Part shown: piece after piece, positions 12,240 to 22,554 of the stretch
Numbering within the stretch: the first letter of the stretch is position 1
Layout: the number at the start of each line of letters is the position of its first letter
From: Portulaca oleracea
Lineage: Eukaryota; Streptophyta; Magnoliopsida; Caryophyllales; Portulacaceae
DNA length: 64,000 nucleotides
NCBI GenBank assembly: GCA_029582165.1
Contig: CM055872.1
Location: 51,858,695-51,922,694 of the forward strand
Reading direction: 5' to 3'
The notes under the pieces: model-generated
Databases searched by the model: none
What the model saw: only the letters and a program-made list of their open reading frames with translations
What the model was told of the DNA's origin: nothing
Made by a program: the position numbers and the translations under genes

Positions 12240-13603
12240 GGCGTAAGTTGATGAGATAGGCCGAATCGTAAGTTGTATTTAAGCTAAATCTTGGATATGA
12301 ATTGTAGATGTTGTTGAGAATGATGATTATTTCGGGAAGAGAAAAGATGATCAAATAAGAAATACGATAAAATAGGTGTAATCCATCACCACTGGATGTA
12401 TGAGTAGATTATTGCTAGAGTAAAGACACTTATCCAAAAGGGAAATTGAGAAAAGAAAGAGTTGCCAATAAGGTGTGGGCATAACATTAAGGAGCTAAAA
12501 TGATTGGTCGGTAACGATGACAAGATATCCTAAAAATTCTTGAAAATGGGGAAATAATTAGAATTGACGAAGTTGATTGGTATCTTACGACAATGAAAGG
12601 TGAATTCAGGAGGGGAATGTACAATATGAGTGTGAGATAAAGCTTGATTCAAATGATGAACTAGAGGTAAGATAGCCATACGGAGGAGGGTTGAAGCTTA
12701 CAACGGTTGTTCATTACAAGAGAAGGCTAGGTAGATTACGGTACATGTATACGGGTAAAGGAGATTGGAACTAAACCCTCGCAATCCTGTTAGGTGTCTC
12801 TAAGGAACCCATATACTTAGCAAGTTTATTCCTCAAATCGGCATTTCCCCCTTAATCTCAATCTTAATCATAAATCTCTTAATCCCATATGAACCTCCTA
12901 ATTTCATCATGATTCTATTGCCTCCCTTTTTGTTTCCCCGCTAACATTGTTCCTTATACAGGATTAGAAATGACTATTATTAACTCCATAACCAAGGTCT
13001 AAATCCTTGTGTTCGCACTAAAGCCCCCATTACTGCATCGCTCATAAAGCCCTGGTTTATCTTATTGACCACTATTTGAACAATTCGAGTAAGTATAAAG
13101 TGCTTCTTCCCCTTATCACTTCAAGCTGATTTTCCCTTGAAGCCTCATTCATGGGCTCTCCCTGTGGTGAAGAATTCCTTGAGCTTTGCAACATGCTACA
13201 TTATTACAGCAAAATATATTTTTATCTTGCATAACTTATTGCCACCACTTTTTTTTTTCCTTCCTATAACTTGTTCCCTAACAACTTTGATTTTAAACGA
13301 TTGTATCCTCGTAAGGTTCTCATTGCTTTGCTCGATTATACGCCCAAATACATGCATCTCATCATAGGCAACCTCCAATAAAGTTCTCATAACCCCTGTA
13401 ACAATATCGACCCCATTGCCTCACAAGGCCATCATAGGTATATATGTATATAGAGAGATTAGAAGTCCATCATATGATACTGGTGCAGCTATTCAAGCGT
13501 TCTAGAAAAGAAGAATCTCCTGCAATTCGTTCTATGACATTCTTTTTCCACTCCTTAACCAAAATATAACGCGATAAAAGGGACGAGCTCTACTATTCTT
13601 GGA
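12240..13603. other. Unassigned internal DNA of the Tekay-like element
   Basis: No ORF of note and no gag, protease, RT or RNase H motif was seen on either strand. In a full-length relative this interval would carry most of pol, so those sequences are deleted, replaced or too decayed to read by eye. A short T run at 13249-13259 is the only low-complexity feature. Confidence 0.5.
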
Positions 13604-14182
13604 TTACACTTGTTCCAGATCCATACTAGGATCTTCTTCTTCTTTTCCGGCTATTCGGGCGGTAGGCGTAGTCTCCCCATGAGACGATAGATTCGAAACA
13701 ATTGGACGTCCTGTGAGGTACGGTGAGAAGTGTAGACGGATTTCATCCGCCGGGGAAGCGAACACGTGAGCTGGAGCTTTTCCCGCGCTGGCAGGCGCCG
13801 GTAATCCTAGTACCTCATGAAGATAAGGTCCTAACTTACTGACGTGAAGACTCAAAGATTGCGCAGCTTGCGTGATCATTATCTCCATCACAATCTGGTT
13901 CCAAGCCCCTACATAGTTGAGGCACCATGCGTGGCGTCCGGGTTCTCCACGTATAAGCAGTTGACGGTACCTGTCCCGGATTTCATCCCACGGGCTCTCG
14001 TGGGGAAGAGTCGCTAGAAGGCATCGGGCTCGACAAACGTCGTCGTGATATTCGGACTTGGGATTTGCAGCGCAATGTGCGTCGAGGACATCTTGTAAAG
14101 CCTTAAGATGGGCTTGAACGTTGGTGGCGGGGTCCATGAACATCGCGAACGGATTTGGGAGGGAATTACCGTCGTTATCCAT
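13604..14182 (-). CDS. Unrecognised 192-residue ORF in the gag position
   Basis: This is an intact minus-strand ORF with an ATG start (MDNDGNSLPNPFAMF), no internal stop and an acidic C-terminus ending in EEEDPSMDLEQV. It sits about 720 bases after the primer site, where gag would be expected, but I see no CCHC zinc knuckle and no familiar gag phrase. It looks soluble, with no signal peptide or membrane segment. The middle (about residues 45-125) has a helical pattern with conserved-looking Trp and Cys: SPWDEIRDRYRQLL and AWCLNYVGAWNQIVMEI. It is markedly less AT-rich than the flanking internal DNA, which supports real coding. It could be a diverged gag, an extra ORF of a non-autonomous family, or a captured host fragment. 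The function is unknown. Confidence 0.55.
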   Translation of the reverse strand: MDNDGNSLPNPFAMFMDPATNVQAHLKALQDVLDAHCAANPKSEYHDDVCRARCLLATLPHESPWDEIRDRYRQLLIRGEPGRHAWCLNYVGAWNQIVMEIMITQAAQSLSLHVSKLGPYLHEVLGLPAPASAGKAPAHVFASPADEIRLHFSPYLTGRPIVSNLSSHGETTPTARIAGKEEEDPSMDLEQV

Positions 14183-14898
14183 CTAAACCGTACATAAAAT
14201 ACAATGCAAGATTTTAAAATCTTATCATGGCCAAAATGAACAGGCTATTTGCAAATAAAAGAAACAAATTTGTGATGAGGTTCGAGACTCAACCAAGTTA
14301 ACCTCTTATAAGCGATTTAAGAAACTCTTATTTTATCTTTGGAATTTGCCTTAGGCTTGCTTAGCAATTCTAGACCTCATAATTTATTCCCTTTTTCGGG
14401 CTTTCTTGAAAACTTTTAATCCATACTAACGTTTAAAACTTATTTCATCATATACTAATCCCACTTGGGACTTGGTTTATAAACTTCTCGTTAACTTTCA
14501 AGAACTTCCAAGGAGGTGCTTTGACAAACTTCACAATTTTCCATTATATTCATTAACTTCACTTGCATAAATTACTAGGCTTAACTCAATTCCCCTAGAT
14601 TTCCCCTTAAAGATTTTGACCAAAACTTTCTTAAAAATTCTGGGAGAATTTCGGCAGCACTTCCCCTATAATTAGAGCTATTCCCAAATTTACATAGTCT
14701 TGAAAACCTGCAAAGAAGAACAATTTACATACTAGACCAATATTCAGAGCTTCATGCTCATCAACAATTCCCAGCATATCACTTATCATACTTATACTAA
14801 TCATAGAGAGGCTTATACTCACATGCCTAACTTTCTCCTTAAACTAGGATCCATGACTTAAGAAATTCTATAATCTCCAAATACTTAAGCAAACTTCT
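14183..14898 (-). other. Untranslated leader of the Tekay-like element
   Basis: This is AT-rich DNA between the primer site and the 192-codon ORF. No family domain or structured repeat was found. By position it would hold the packaging signal. Confidence 0.4.
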
Positions 14899-14910
14899 GC
14901 TCTGATACCA
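14899..14910 (-). other. Primer-binding site, initiator tRNA-Met type
   Basis: On the minus strand, TGGTATCAGAGC lies four bases inside the 5' LTR end. It complements the 3' end of plant initiator tRNA-Met and fixes the direction of the element. Confidence 0.9.
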
Positions 14911-14914
14911 CAAC

Positions 14915-17900
14915 TGTAACGCCCCAACCTTAATCACAAGATTAAGACTATACTTAGAATCCCAAACCTGTGATAAGCGCAGCGGAACACCTTAGGTCGA
15001 GGCATTACCGCCGTCTCCCAAAAGAGACAAGGCAACAACACTAAAGAAACTTCCAAAACCACAAGATAACTTACTAGCTTAAAAACCTTCATATATAAAA
15101 CTTATACAACCTTTGGATAAACTACATAAACTTAAACATTGCTTAGAAAAACTATAACAACTTCCAAAAGAGTCCTGCTCGTCCTTGTTAACCGAAGCTT
15201 TCTTTAGAGAACTACCTTGAGCCTTGACTTACTTTGGCACCGACTTATCTTTGCCTTGGGAGCTCGAACCTCCTAAAACAAAACGTTAAAAACATTGAAA
15301 AAAGTGAGTGGGGAAACACTCAGTACGTAAACCTCCAGCACGTAAACCGTTTCGAAAACGGTTTTGGTGCCGGCATTTAAATTCATTTTAAAAACAAGGG
15401 AAGGGGGTTAAAATAGGGCTTGGATGACGTAAACATATACATATGCATAAACATAAACCAATGAAGGTAGAAAGTAGGTGGAACCCTTACGATCGGTGCA
15501 AGCACCTCACACACGCGTATGCCCAAGTCGATCTAAACTTGGAATGGATGATCGCTAAGCGATGACATCAAGTTGTGTCAAGGCACTCTGATCAGGAGTG
15601 CTAAAACATGAATGTAAGTATAACCATAGAATGCGGGTCCACTATTACATATAAAGACATTGTAAATCATAAAACTTGACATGGCATATATTGAAGGAAC
15701 CATGAGTATAATTTAGATTGTAAAAGCCGATAGCTTGCGTACCTTGGGACGCTAAAGACCTCATACGGCTGCCTCGGCTCGGAGATGGCTTTGAAACTTG
15801 TCAACTAAGATAAGAATAAATAAAAATGAAGAACCGAATAAGGTTCTAAATTAGATTCATAATTTCAGAAACTTAGTAATATAAATGAAATAACTTTTAA
15901 GAATAAAATTTCAGGTTGTATAGAGAATAGAGTTTATAGCATAACTTGAGTCAGAAAAATCGAAATGAAGTAAAAGAGTACATCTCGGAATAGAGAAAAT
16001 CATGATCTTTAATTTTGTCAACAAGGCCGAAGGCCAAAAATGAGTGGAAAGGCTCCAAAACGGGCCCGGACAGAAACTGGAGTTTAGAAGACTTAGGACT
16101 TTCAGTTTGAGATGATATAGAAATGGTGAAATTGGAAGGTGAAATCAGTGAATGAACTTGGACCTTGGGTTGACGGGTTAGATTGATGAAGGATGGCCCT
16201 TAACTAATAGAGATTAGAATGGAAGTTATTGAACTTAAAGGTGGCTTAAGGACGTGGCAATTGAGGTGAGATATGAAAATGTGAATAAATTGTCGGTTTC
16301 GGGATGTGGTCGAACGACCAAGATTTGAGTTGAATTGTGAGAGAATAAAGCTTTAGAGTTACTTATCACTTGGAGGTTAATAAAATTGGGTGAGAGACTT
16401 GGTTAAAACCGAAACCTTGGGCTTTCATTGCTAAAACTTAAGAAGAGAAACTAGAACTTGTACTTGACTTATAATCTCTATGAAAGAGATCTTAGGACAC
16501 GCTTAGGTCTTCAAACCATGCTTTTTACTCTTAAACTCATATTCCCAAGATCATGTTATATATTCCTAACTTATCATATCTTAAAAACCTCTATTGGATG
16601 GATTTAAGACCCTTAGGAAAGAATTTACACAACCCAATTCTGGGCAGAAACTTTGTTCTGGACAGCCCTTATTCCCGAGCTCGTAACTCATACTCCCGAT
16701 ATCGGATGACTATGAACCATACCTTTCTGGAAAGCTTGCAATGAGCCCTAAAACTTTCATGTTTACCATAAAAACCAAAGAGGTCTCCAAAGGGACGAAA
16801 AACAGCCCTCAAAACACTGACTCAGAATTCGTATATAGAAACGTGAGGTTACGGTTTTGACCGTAACTCGGGCTATACATGTCGGAAATTCGAAATTCCA
16901 AAGCCTATGGTTTGCTAACACTTCAAGCTATCAAATGGAGTAAAAATCTGGGCAAAAATCTCACTTTCATACCACTGTAAATTTCCAGAATTGAAACAGA
17001 AACTTTTGTTGTACTTAAACTCAGCTCTAATGAGTTTTAAGCTCTTAATTTCTCACTAACCTCAACCAAATTTCACTTAACTTTAATCCACTATATTTCC
17101 AGAATATAAACCTTTAAAATTTACTCATCAAGGACCTTAAAAACCACATGCAACCATGGATTAAACATAAACTCAACATCCACCATGAATTCAACCACAA
17201 AACTTCATAAACGCTTAGAAATACACTCAAAACTTAAACCCTAACTTAACCAATACAATTATATACTTGAATTCAAGATAAAAGAGAGTAAAAGAGATGA
17301 AATTTACAAGAGAAACATATATAAAACACGAATTTTCAGATTAGGGTTGTAAGAAATTGAAATTGGGGGTTTGAGAGATTACCCTTGAGGTTAAAAATGG
17401 ATGAAAACACAAGAGGGAGGAAGAAGAGGGCCGCGGCCACTGGTGGCTGGCGGTTTCCGGTGCCGGCTGGCCGGAAAAAACCCGGTGGTGGTGGCTGGGG
17501 ATGCACAGCCGAGCAAGGGAGGGAGAAGAGTGAGGAGAATGTGTTTGGTGTTTGAGAATAAAAGTGTAGTAATTGAATACAACCCCCTTCTTCTAACTAA
17601 TATATACATCTATCATCCATTCTAATTAAAACTAATACAACTTAAACACTTAGAAAGATAAAAATTAAGACAAGTAAATAAAAATAGTTGTAATTTGGTA
17701 AATTGTAATATTGGGTTTGTAATAGATATAATTAATGGTAACAATTTGAATTAAAGGAAATAAGACTTGAACTAGAGAAATTAAATAAATAGGACATAAA
17801 TATTATTTGTAATTAAAGAAAATAAATATAACCCAAATAAATTAAAGTTTGGGTAATAAAATATAAATGTTAAAAGGTAGAATAATTAAACCCCTTTTTG

Positions 17901-17962
17901 GTTACACACAAAAATAAAATACAACGGAACTTGGATTAAAAATAATACAGTGGGTAAATACA
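14915..17962 (-). repeat. 5' LTR of the Tekay-like element
   Basis: This is the second copy of the 3-kb LTR, with its inner border at TGTAACGCCCC next to the primer site. The outer border is disturbed: TACAACGGAACTTGGA occurs once inside the LTR (about 17920) and again at the junction (about 17959), which suggests a local duplication or template switch at integration or repair. The minus-strand TATA copy is at 17600-17608. Confidence 0.85.
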
Positions 17963-20725
17963 ACGGAACTTGGAGAAGAGGCTCCATACTTAGCTTTCCA
18001 CACCTTTGCAATCAGCAACTCCTGATTTTGATAGGTTCTCCAGGCTTGTTTTAACAGGAGCGCTTTGTTAAACGCTCCCACTTGTCTCACACCCAATCCC
18101 CCTGCCCCTTTTGGTTTGAAGACCGTCTGTTTATCCTTCCAGTGAATCGACTTGCTACCATCTGGTTTTCCCCACAGGAATTGCACTATAACAGAGCTGA
18201 TCCGGTCAGCAACTCCTTTCGGAATTAGATAAACACTCAGGATATGTTGATGGAGAGCGACCAAAACTGCATTAATTAACACCAATTTCCCTGCCATTGA
18301 TAGCAAGTGGAATTTCCAAGAATCCAACCTCTTTCTCACCTCATCCACCATAAAGCCAAAATGATCAATTCCTTTTCGCCTAATTTTTGTTGGTACCCCC
18401 AGATTGGTTTGGAAGAAACCCCCTTCCAGGTACCCAAAAATTACCTTCATACCTTCCTTATCCTCTTGGGTAGCCCCTTTGGAAAAACACATTGAGGACT
18501 TCTGCACATTTATAATCTGTCCCGATGCAAAGCTAAACTTGTCAATTGTGTTTTTCAAAGCTAAACAAGAGCCAGCTTCCAATTCAGAGAAAAATAGGGC
18601 ATCATCCGCGAAAAACAAGTGTGTGATTGAGGCCTCATTCCTAGCCACCTTTATCCCCTGAATACCTCCATTTCTTGCCTCTTTCTCTATTAGGGCAGAT
18701 AGAGCCTCCATATATAAAAGAAGCAAATATGGCGATAAGGGGTCACCTTGTCTCAGGTCATTAGTTGGTTGAATTTGTTTTGACTGAACACCATTGACCA
18801 AGATAGAATACCGAACAGTGGATACGCATCTCATCAGGATTTGTATCCACTTTTCAGGAAAAGCCAATCTCCGAAGCACCGCTTCCAGGAAGTCCCAGTG
18901 GATTCTGTCATAGGCCTTACTCATGTCAACCTTAAGGCCCGCATACTGCTTTCCGGTCCTCTTGATTGACATAAAGTGAAGAATTTCGTTAACCACCAGG
19001 ATGTTATCTTCTTTGAGCCTTCCCGGAACAAACACTGCTTGAGTTTCTGAAACAAGCGAACCCATGACCTTGCGTAGTCGAGTCACCAAACATTTAGCAA
19101 TAATCAGTAACCCTTTGTGCATCCGGCTTCTTCTTCAAGAGAAACAAATTGGTATGATTCAGCTCCCCCATAAAATTCCCATTGTTGACAGCATCCAACA
19201 CCATCTCCACTAACTTGTCACCAACTATACCCCAGCAATTCTGGAAGAACTCCGGTGGAATCCCGTCCGGTTCGGGACTTTTACCCGGTTTTAGAGCCCA
19301 AACAACCTTCTCTACATCCGCTCTAGAAAATGGTTGTAACAAATATTGGCGATCCACCTCTGTGAGAGAATGTGGAAGTGCCTCCACCACTTGATCGATG
19401 ACTCTCCTTCTGGATTGAGCCAGAATAGGCTTGGGCCGGAAAAGCCCAGAGTACTCCCGGTGGAATTCTTCTATAAAGTCATCCTCTTCAAAGGACTCCA
19501 GCCCATTACTTAGCGTTAGGCAATTGATCCGGTTGAACGCTTGCCTTCGCTTGTACCTCCTGAAAAAGAAAGCAGTCGTTTGGTCCCCCAGCCCGACCCA
19601 AAGGATTTTACTCCTTTTAACCCAAAACTCGTGGACCGCCTGAATCATAGTCTCCACATCTTTTTCTTGTTGCATTGCCCTCCGAAAAGCTGAGTTTGTC
19701 ATATCTAAAGATGCGAGAGCCTCTTGGAGGCCCTGAAGCTCCTCCATAGCGGCATTAGCCGGTTGTAATCGTTCCTTTTTCAACTCAAGCACTAAATTCT
19801 TCCCCATTTGCCTTATCATTTTCAACCAGGTTATGCATTTAAAGGAGGGGCTTCCTTGGACTTTGACATTTTGGACTATACTACCCACTTCCTGTATGAA
19901 CCGGTCCAGTTTTGTAATCCAAGGATCCAGCCTGAAAAATTCCCTCTTTGGCTTACTGGACCCTTTGATGTGTAGGGCTACCAAGGAATGATCAGAGAAG
20001 ATAATTGGAAAATTATGCACAAAGGATTGAGGAAACGCATTAAGCCATTCGGACGAAGCATACGCCCTATCCAACCGTTCCCATATACCTTCCTCCTCAG
20101 CCCTCTTGTTAGTCCCAGTAAAAGGAAGACCTGTGAAGGGGACATCATGTAAACCCAGGCTAGACTTCCATTCCCAGAACTATTGTTCCCCCTGATTATG
20201 GATGAACCCCCTGCTTTTTGGGATTCATCTTCAACCTGATTGAAGTTACCGGTCACAACATAGGGCCCTTGCAACCTACTGAGCTCAATAGTCAATCTGT
20301 CCCATACCCCCCGTCTCCCCTGATAGTATGGGCACCCATACACAAAAAAAAAGATACCAACAAGCAACATTCATTCCACTAGTTTTGACGATTACAAAGT
20401 TCAAATCCCCACAAACAACAGAAAACAAGGATTCCTGCTTCCACCCCAAAATGATCCCCCCAGATCTGCCAACAGAATCCACCCCAAACACACAGGGGAA
20501 GCCCATTTTTTTCACAACCACACCGGCTTGGGCAACAGACAACTTAGACTCAAACAAGCAAATAACATCTTACATCAGAAAGGAAGAAATCCAGCGGACA
20601 TAAGGAATTGCAGAGAGGTCCGCCTGCCCTAAACCTCTGCAATTCCAAGCAGCAACTATCATGGCGTCAGAGGAGGCATTTGCTGGGCTGCCTCCGCCAC
20701 CCTGTCAGCAAGAAATTCCAAGCAG
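17963..20725 (-). pseudogene. LINE 5' part: endonuclease and reverse transcriptase, broken
   Basis: The minus strand starts MIVAAWNCRGLGQAD (about 20660), the usual start of the plant LINE apurinic-type endonuclease. That domain runs to about 19980 with several frame changes. The linker is open at 20074-19094. Reverse transcriptase is open from 19122 to the insert, with LKVDMSKAYDRIHW, LRQGDPLSPYL and the catalytic HLFFADDALFF, followed by the C-terminal LWGKPDG and KGAGGLGVR phrases. Near 19100 a short deletion changes frame, just before the CLVTRL motif. The piece stops at VWKAKYGASS, where LTR sequence begins. This is a retrotransposon polyprotein that copied its RNA at the nicked target; it cannot function now. 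Confidence 0.88.
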
Positions 20726-20737
20726 TAACAGATTGTT
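20726..20737. repeat. LINE target-site duplication, 5' side
   Basis: TAACAGATTGTT here matches 7799-7810 exactly. It marks the 5' limit of the LINE. Confidence 0.85.
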
Positions 20738-22554
20738 GTGGTAAAGTTAGAGTGGACATCCATACTAATTTTTTAGGCTTTTTAAAGGGTGTCCATTTAA
20801 TACAATCATATTTTTCCTTCCCCAAATATTATAGGTAAATTCTTTTGTGGGCCAAGGATGTCCATAGAGTCATGGACACCCCAACCCAACCCCAAATCCG
20901 CCCCTGACTTGCTAATTGTTTTACTAGAAATATCAAATCACCAACTACCTTTTTTGTGCACACTTTTGAGTACATGGATCAGAAGTCCTACACGAAAAGG
21001 AGTGCAAGCGCGAATGATCAAACTCAACCTCCATAACTCACAAGAAGCTCAAAAATTGAAATCCAAATGTTTTATCACCCAATTTTGTGTTTCAAATCTT
21101 CAATTCAAATGTGCATAGCTACTTCTCGCATTTTTCATTGAAAAATTAAGGAGACTAGTTTATGCAAGAGTAATCCAACCATGGCAGAGATAAAACCGTA
21201 CCACCAAGAAAAAAGAGGGAGGAGGGGAGTTACATATGTTAACCGCTCAATATGTAGATGAACAAAAGAAAAGCAAATATATTGTGAATTTCATTTAGAA
21301 AAGAAATAACACAACCATAAATCGATGATAAACAAGAATCATGAAAGGAAGGTTAAGTGAGATACGACAATGGCGTCGGCGACGAGAGAAAGTTAAACAA
21401 AGCCCTTTAGGTTGAATTTTAAGAGAAGTGGGAGAGTGAAGTAAAGAAACCCTAACAATTGGTGCAAGAAAACCGTGGTACTGGTACTCGCCTCTCGAGT
21501 CTCAACTTGAACAATCAAAATATTAGAAATTATCTTGTGAAACTAGTTTTTTAATAACTTAACACGATAAAAACATTGGTTTCACCTTTATCCTAGGGTG
21601 AGGCACGTCCACTTAACTTAATACGATAATATGAATATATGAAAATATATCTAAATTTACCTTAAAGTTATTTCAAACTTAGCAAAACTTATATATTTAT
21701 ATAAATAGTGAGTCTAACCTATTCATCCAGTGGGTCGGGCAGGTCACGACTTGGGTCAGTCAGATCGGAGCTTCTGACCCACCGACCTGACCCAATTTTC
21801 AGTCTAGGACCCTTGGCCCGAGCCTTGACCCGATAAGTCACGAGTCGGGTCATCGAACTGATAACTGTGTACAACTTGTATTCTTTTCTATAAAGAAAAC
21901 CTGAAGATACTCCACGCATTCTAGAGCTTATTTCAAAAATACTTAACCAAATTCGATAATGTACAACCACCTAGATATAAAATTCAACATTCCAAAATTC
22001 GAATATAAAAGTAGTTCTAACATAGCATACTCTTGTAATTACGAATTCAGAACACTGGAACAAATAAAAGTTCAAAACCAAATAAAAGTTCAATGTTTAA
22101 ATTATCATACCACTTTACCAAATAACAATTTGCTATTCCCCATCTCATCTTCCATAATCACCCTCTCCTTGCAATTTTGATGTGATCTTAAAGGAGAATG
22201 CATGCAAACAAGATTCAAATAAACTTAAAAAAGTTCCAAGAATAAAAAAAATTACTAGAGTTTCAAGAATAAACAATAAAAAAAGTTCAATATTCAAACT
22301 ATTTCGATCTCACATTATTCTTGAACCATGCCTTTGTCTTCTTCGTCTCCACCTTCATCGTCATCGTCACTACTTGAGCTACTATCATTTACATCCTTGT
22401 CATTAAACAAAATTAAAAATACAAAACCATTAAAGAAAACATTTAACCATGACAAAAATTACGTAAATTTATAAAAGATTCATGTAAGTAAATTAGTTAC
22501 CTTCCCCCATTGCTAGCAACCAATCATGAAGACTGGTTAACACTGGTTCTCTGA
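20738..22554. other. Intergenic DNA with decayed repeat pieces
   Basis: No gene could be supported. At 20760-20905 there is a sequence with repeated GTGTCCAT / GGACACC phrases ending near CCGCCCCTG, related to the repeat end in the FLXL2 leader intron. At 21720-21860 there is a GC-rich patch with inverted copies of GACCCGA / TCGGGTC. At 21360-21470 the minus strand resembles a CT-rich plant leader, but no coding exon follows. At 22320-22400 the minus strand encodes a short acidic Ser/Asp/Glu stretch that could not be joined to an exon. Confidence 0.45.

Larger units (their letters stand above)
8512..17962 (-). mobile_element. Ty3/gypsy LTR retrotransposon with about 3-kb LTRs (Tekay/Del-like), internally deleted
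   Basis: Two nearly identical direct repeats of about 3.0 kb flank 3.4 kb of internal DNA. Read on the minus strand the order is 5' LTR (17962-14915), primer site TGGTATCAGAGC, an unrecognised 192-codon ORF, then a broken integrase up to the 3' LTR. No protease, reverse transcriptase or RNase H was seen, and integrase stops abruptly at the LTR with no clear polypurine tract. The copy is therefore a deletion derivative or a member of a non-autonomous family. The integrase type and long LTRs fit the Tekay (Del) chromovirus lineage. No 5-bp target duplication is visible. High LTR identity suggests a recent insertion. Confidence 0.85.
7811..20725 (-). mobile_element. LINE (non-LTR retrotransposon), 5'-truncated and split by an LTR element
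   Basis: This is one minus-strand LINE in two pieces: 20725-17963 (endonuclease and reverse transcriptase) and 8511-7811 (RNase H and 3' end). A 12-bp target duplication and a poly(A) tract bound it. The 5' end begins about 60 bases before the ORF2-type endonuclease start, so ORF1 is absent (5' truncation is common in LINEs). The middle is occupied by a 9.45-kb LTR retrotransposon. The LINE polyprotein does not rejoin across that insert: the region usually found between RT and RNase H, including the zinc-binding linker, is missing. DNA was therefore lost at the insertion junction or earlier. Confidence 0.88.

Noticed and set aside
8512..17962. 5-bp target duplication for the Tekay-like element (TCTCC on both sides)
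   Set aside because: It fits only if the LTR starts outside its TG...CA ends. The right junction is rearranged, so the match may be chance.
21360..21470. 5' leader of a host gene on the minus strand
   Set aside because: The CT-rich stretch and possible ATG are not followed by an exon with coding character before the LINE.
22320..22400. Acidic C-terminal exon on the minus strand
   Set aside because: The Ser/Asp/Glu stretch is short, simple in composition and could not be joined in frame to the open stretch at 22500-22560.
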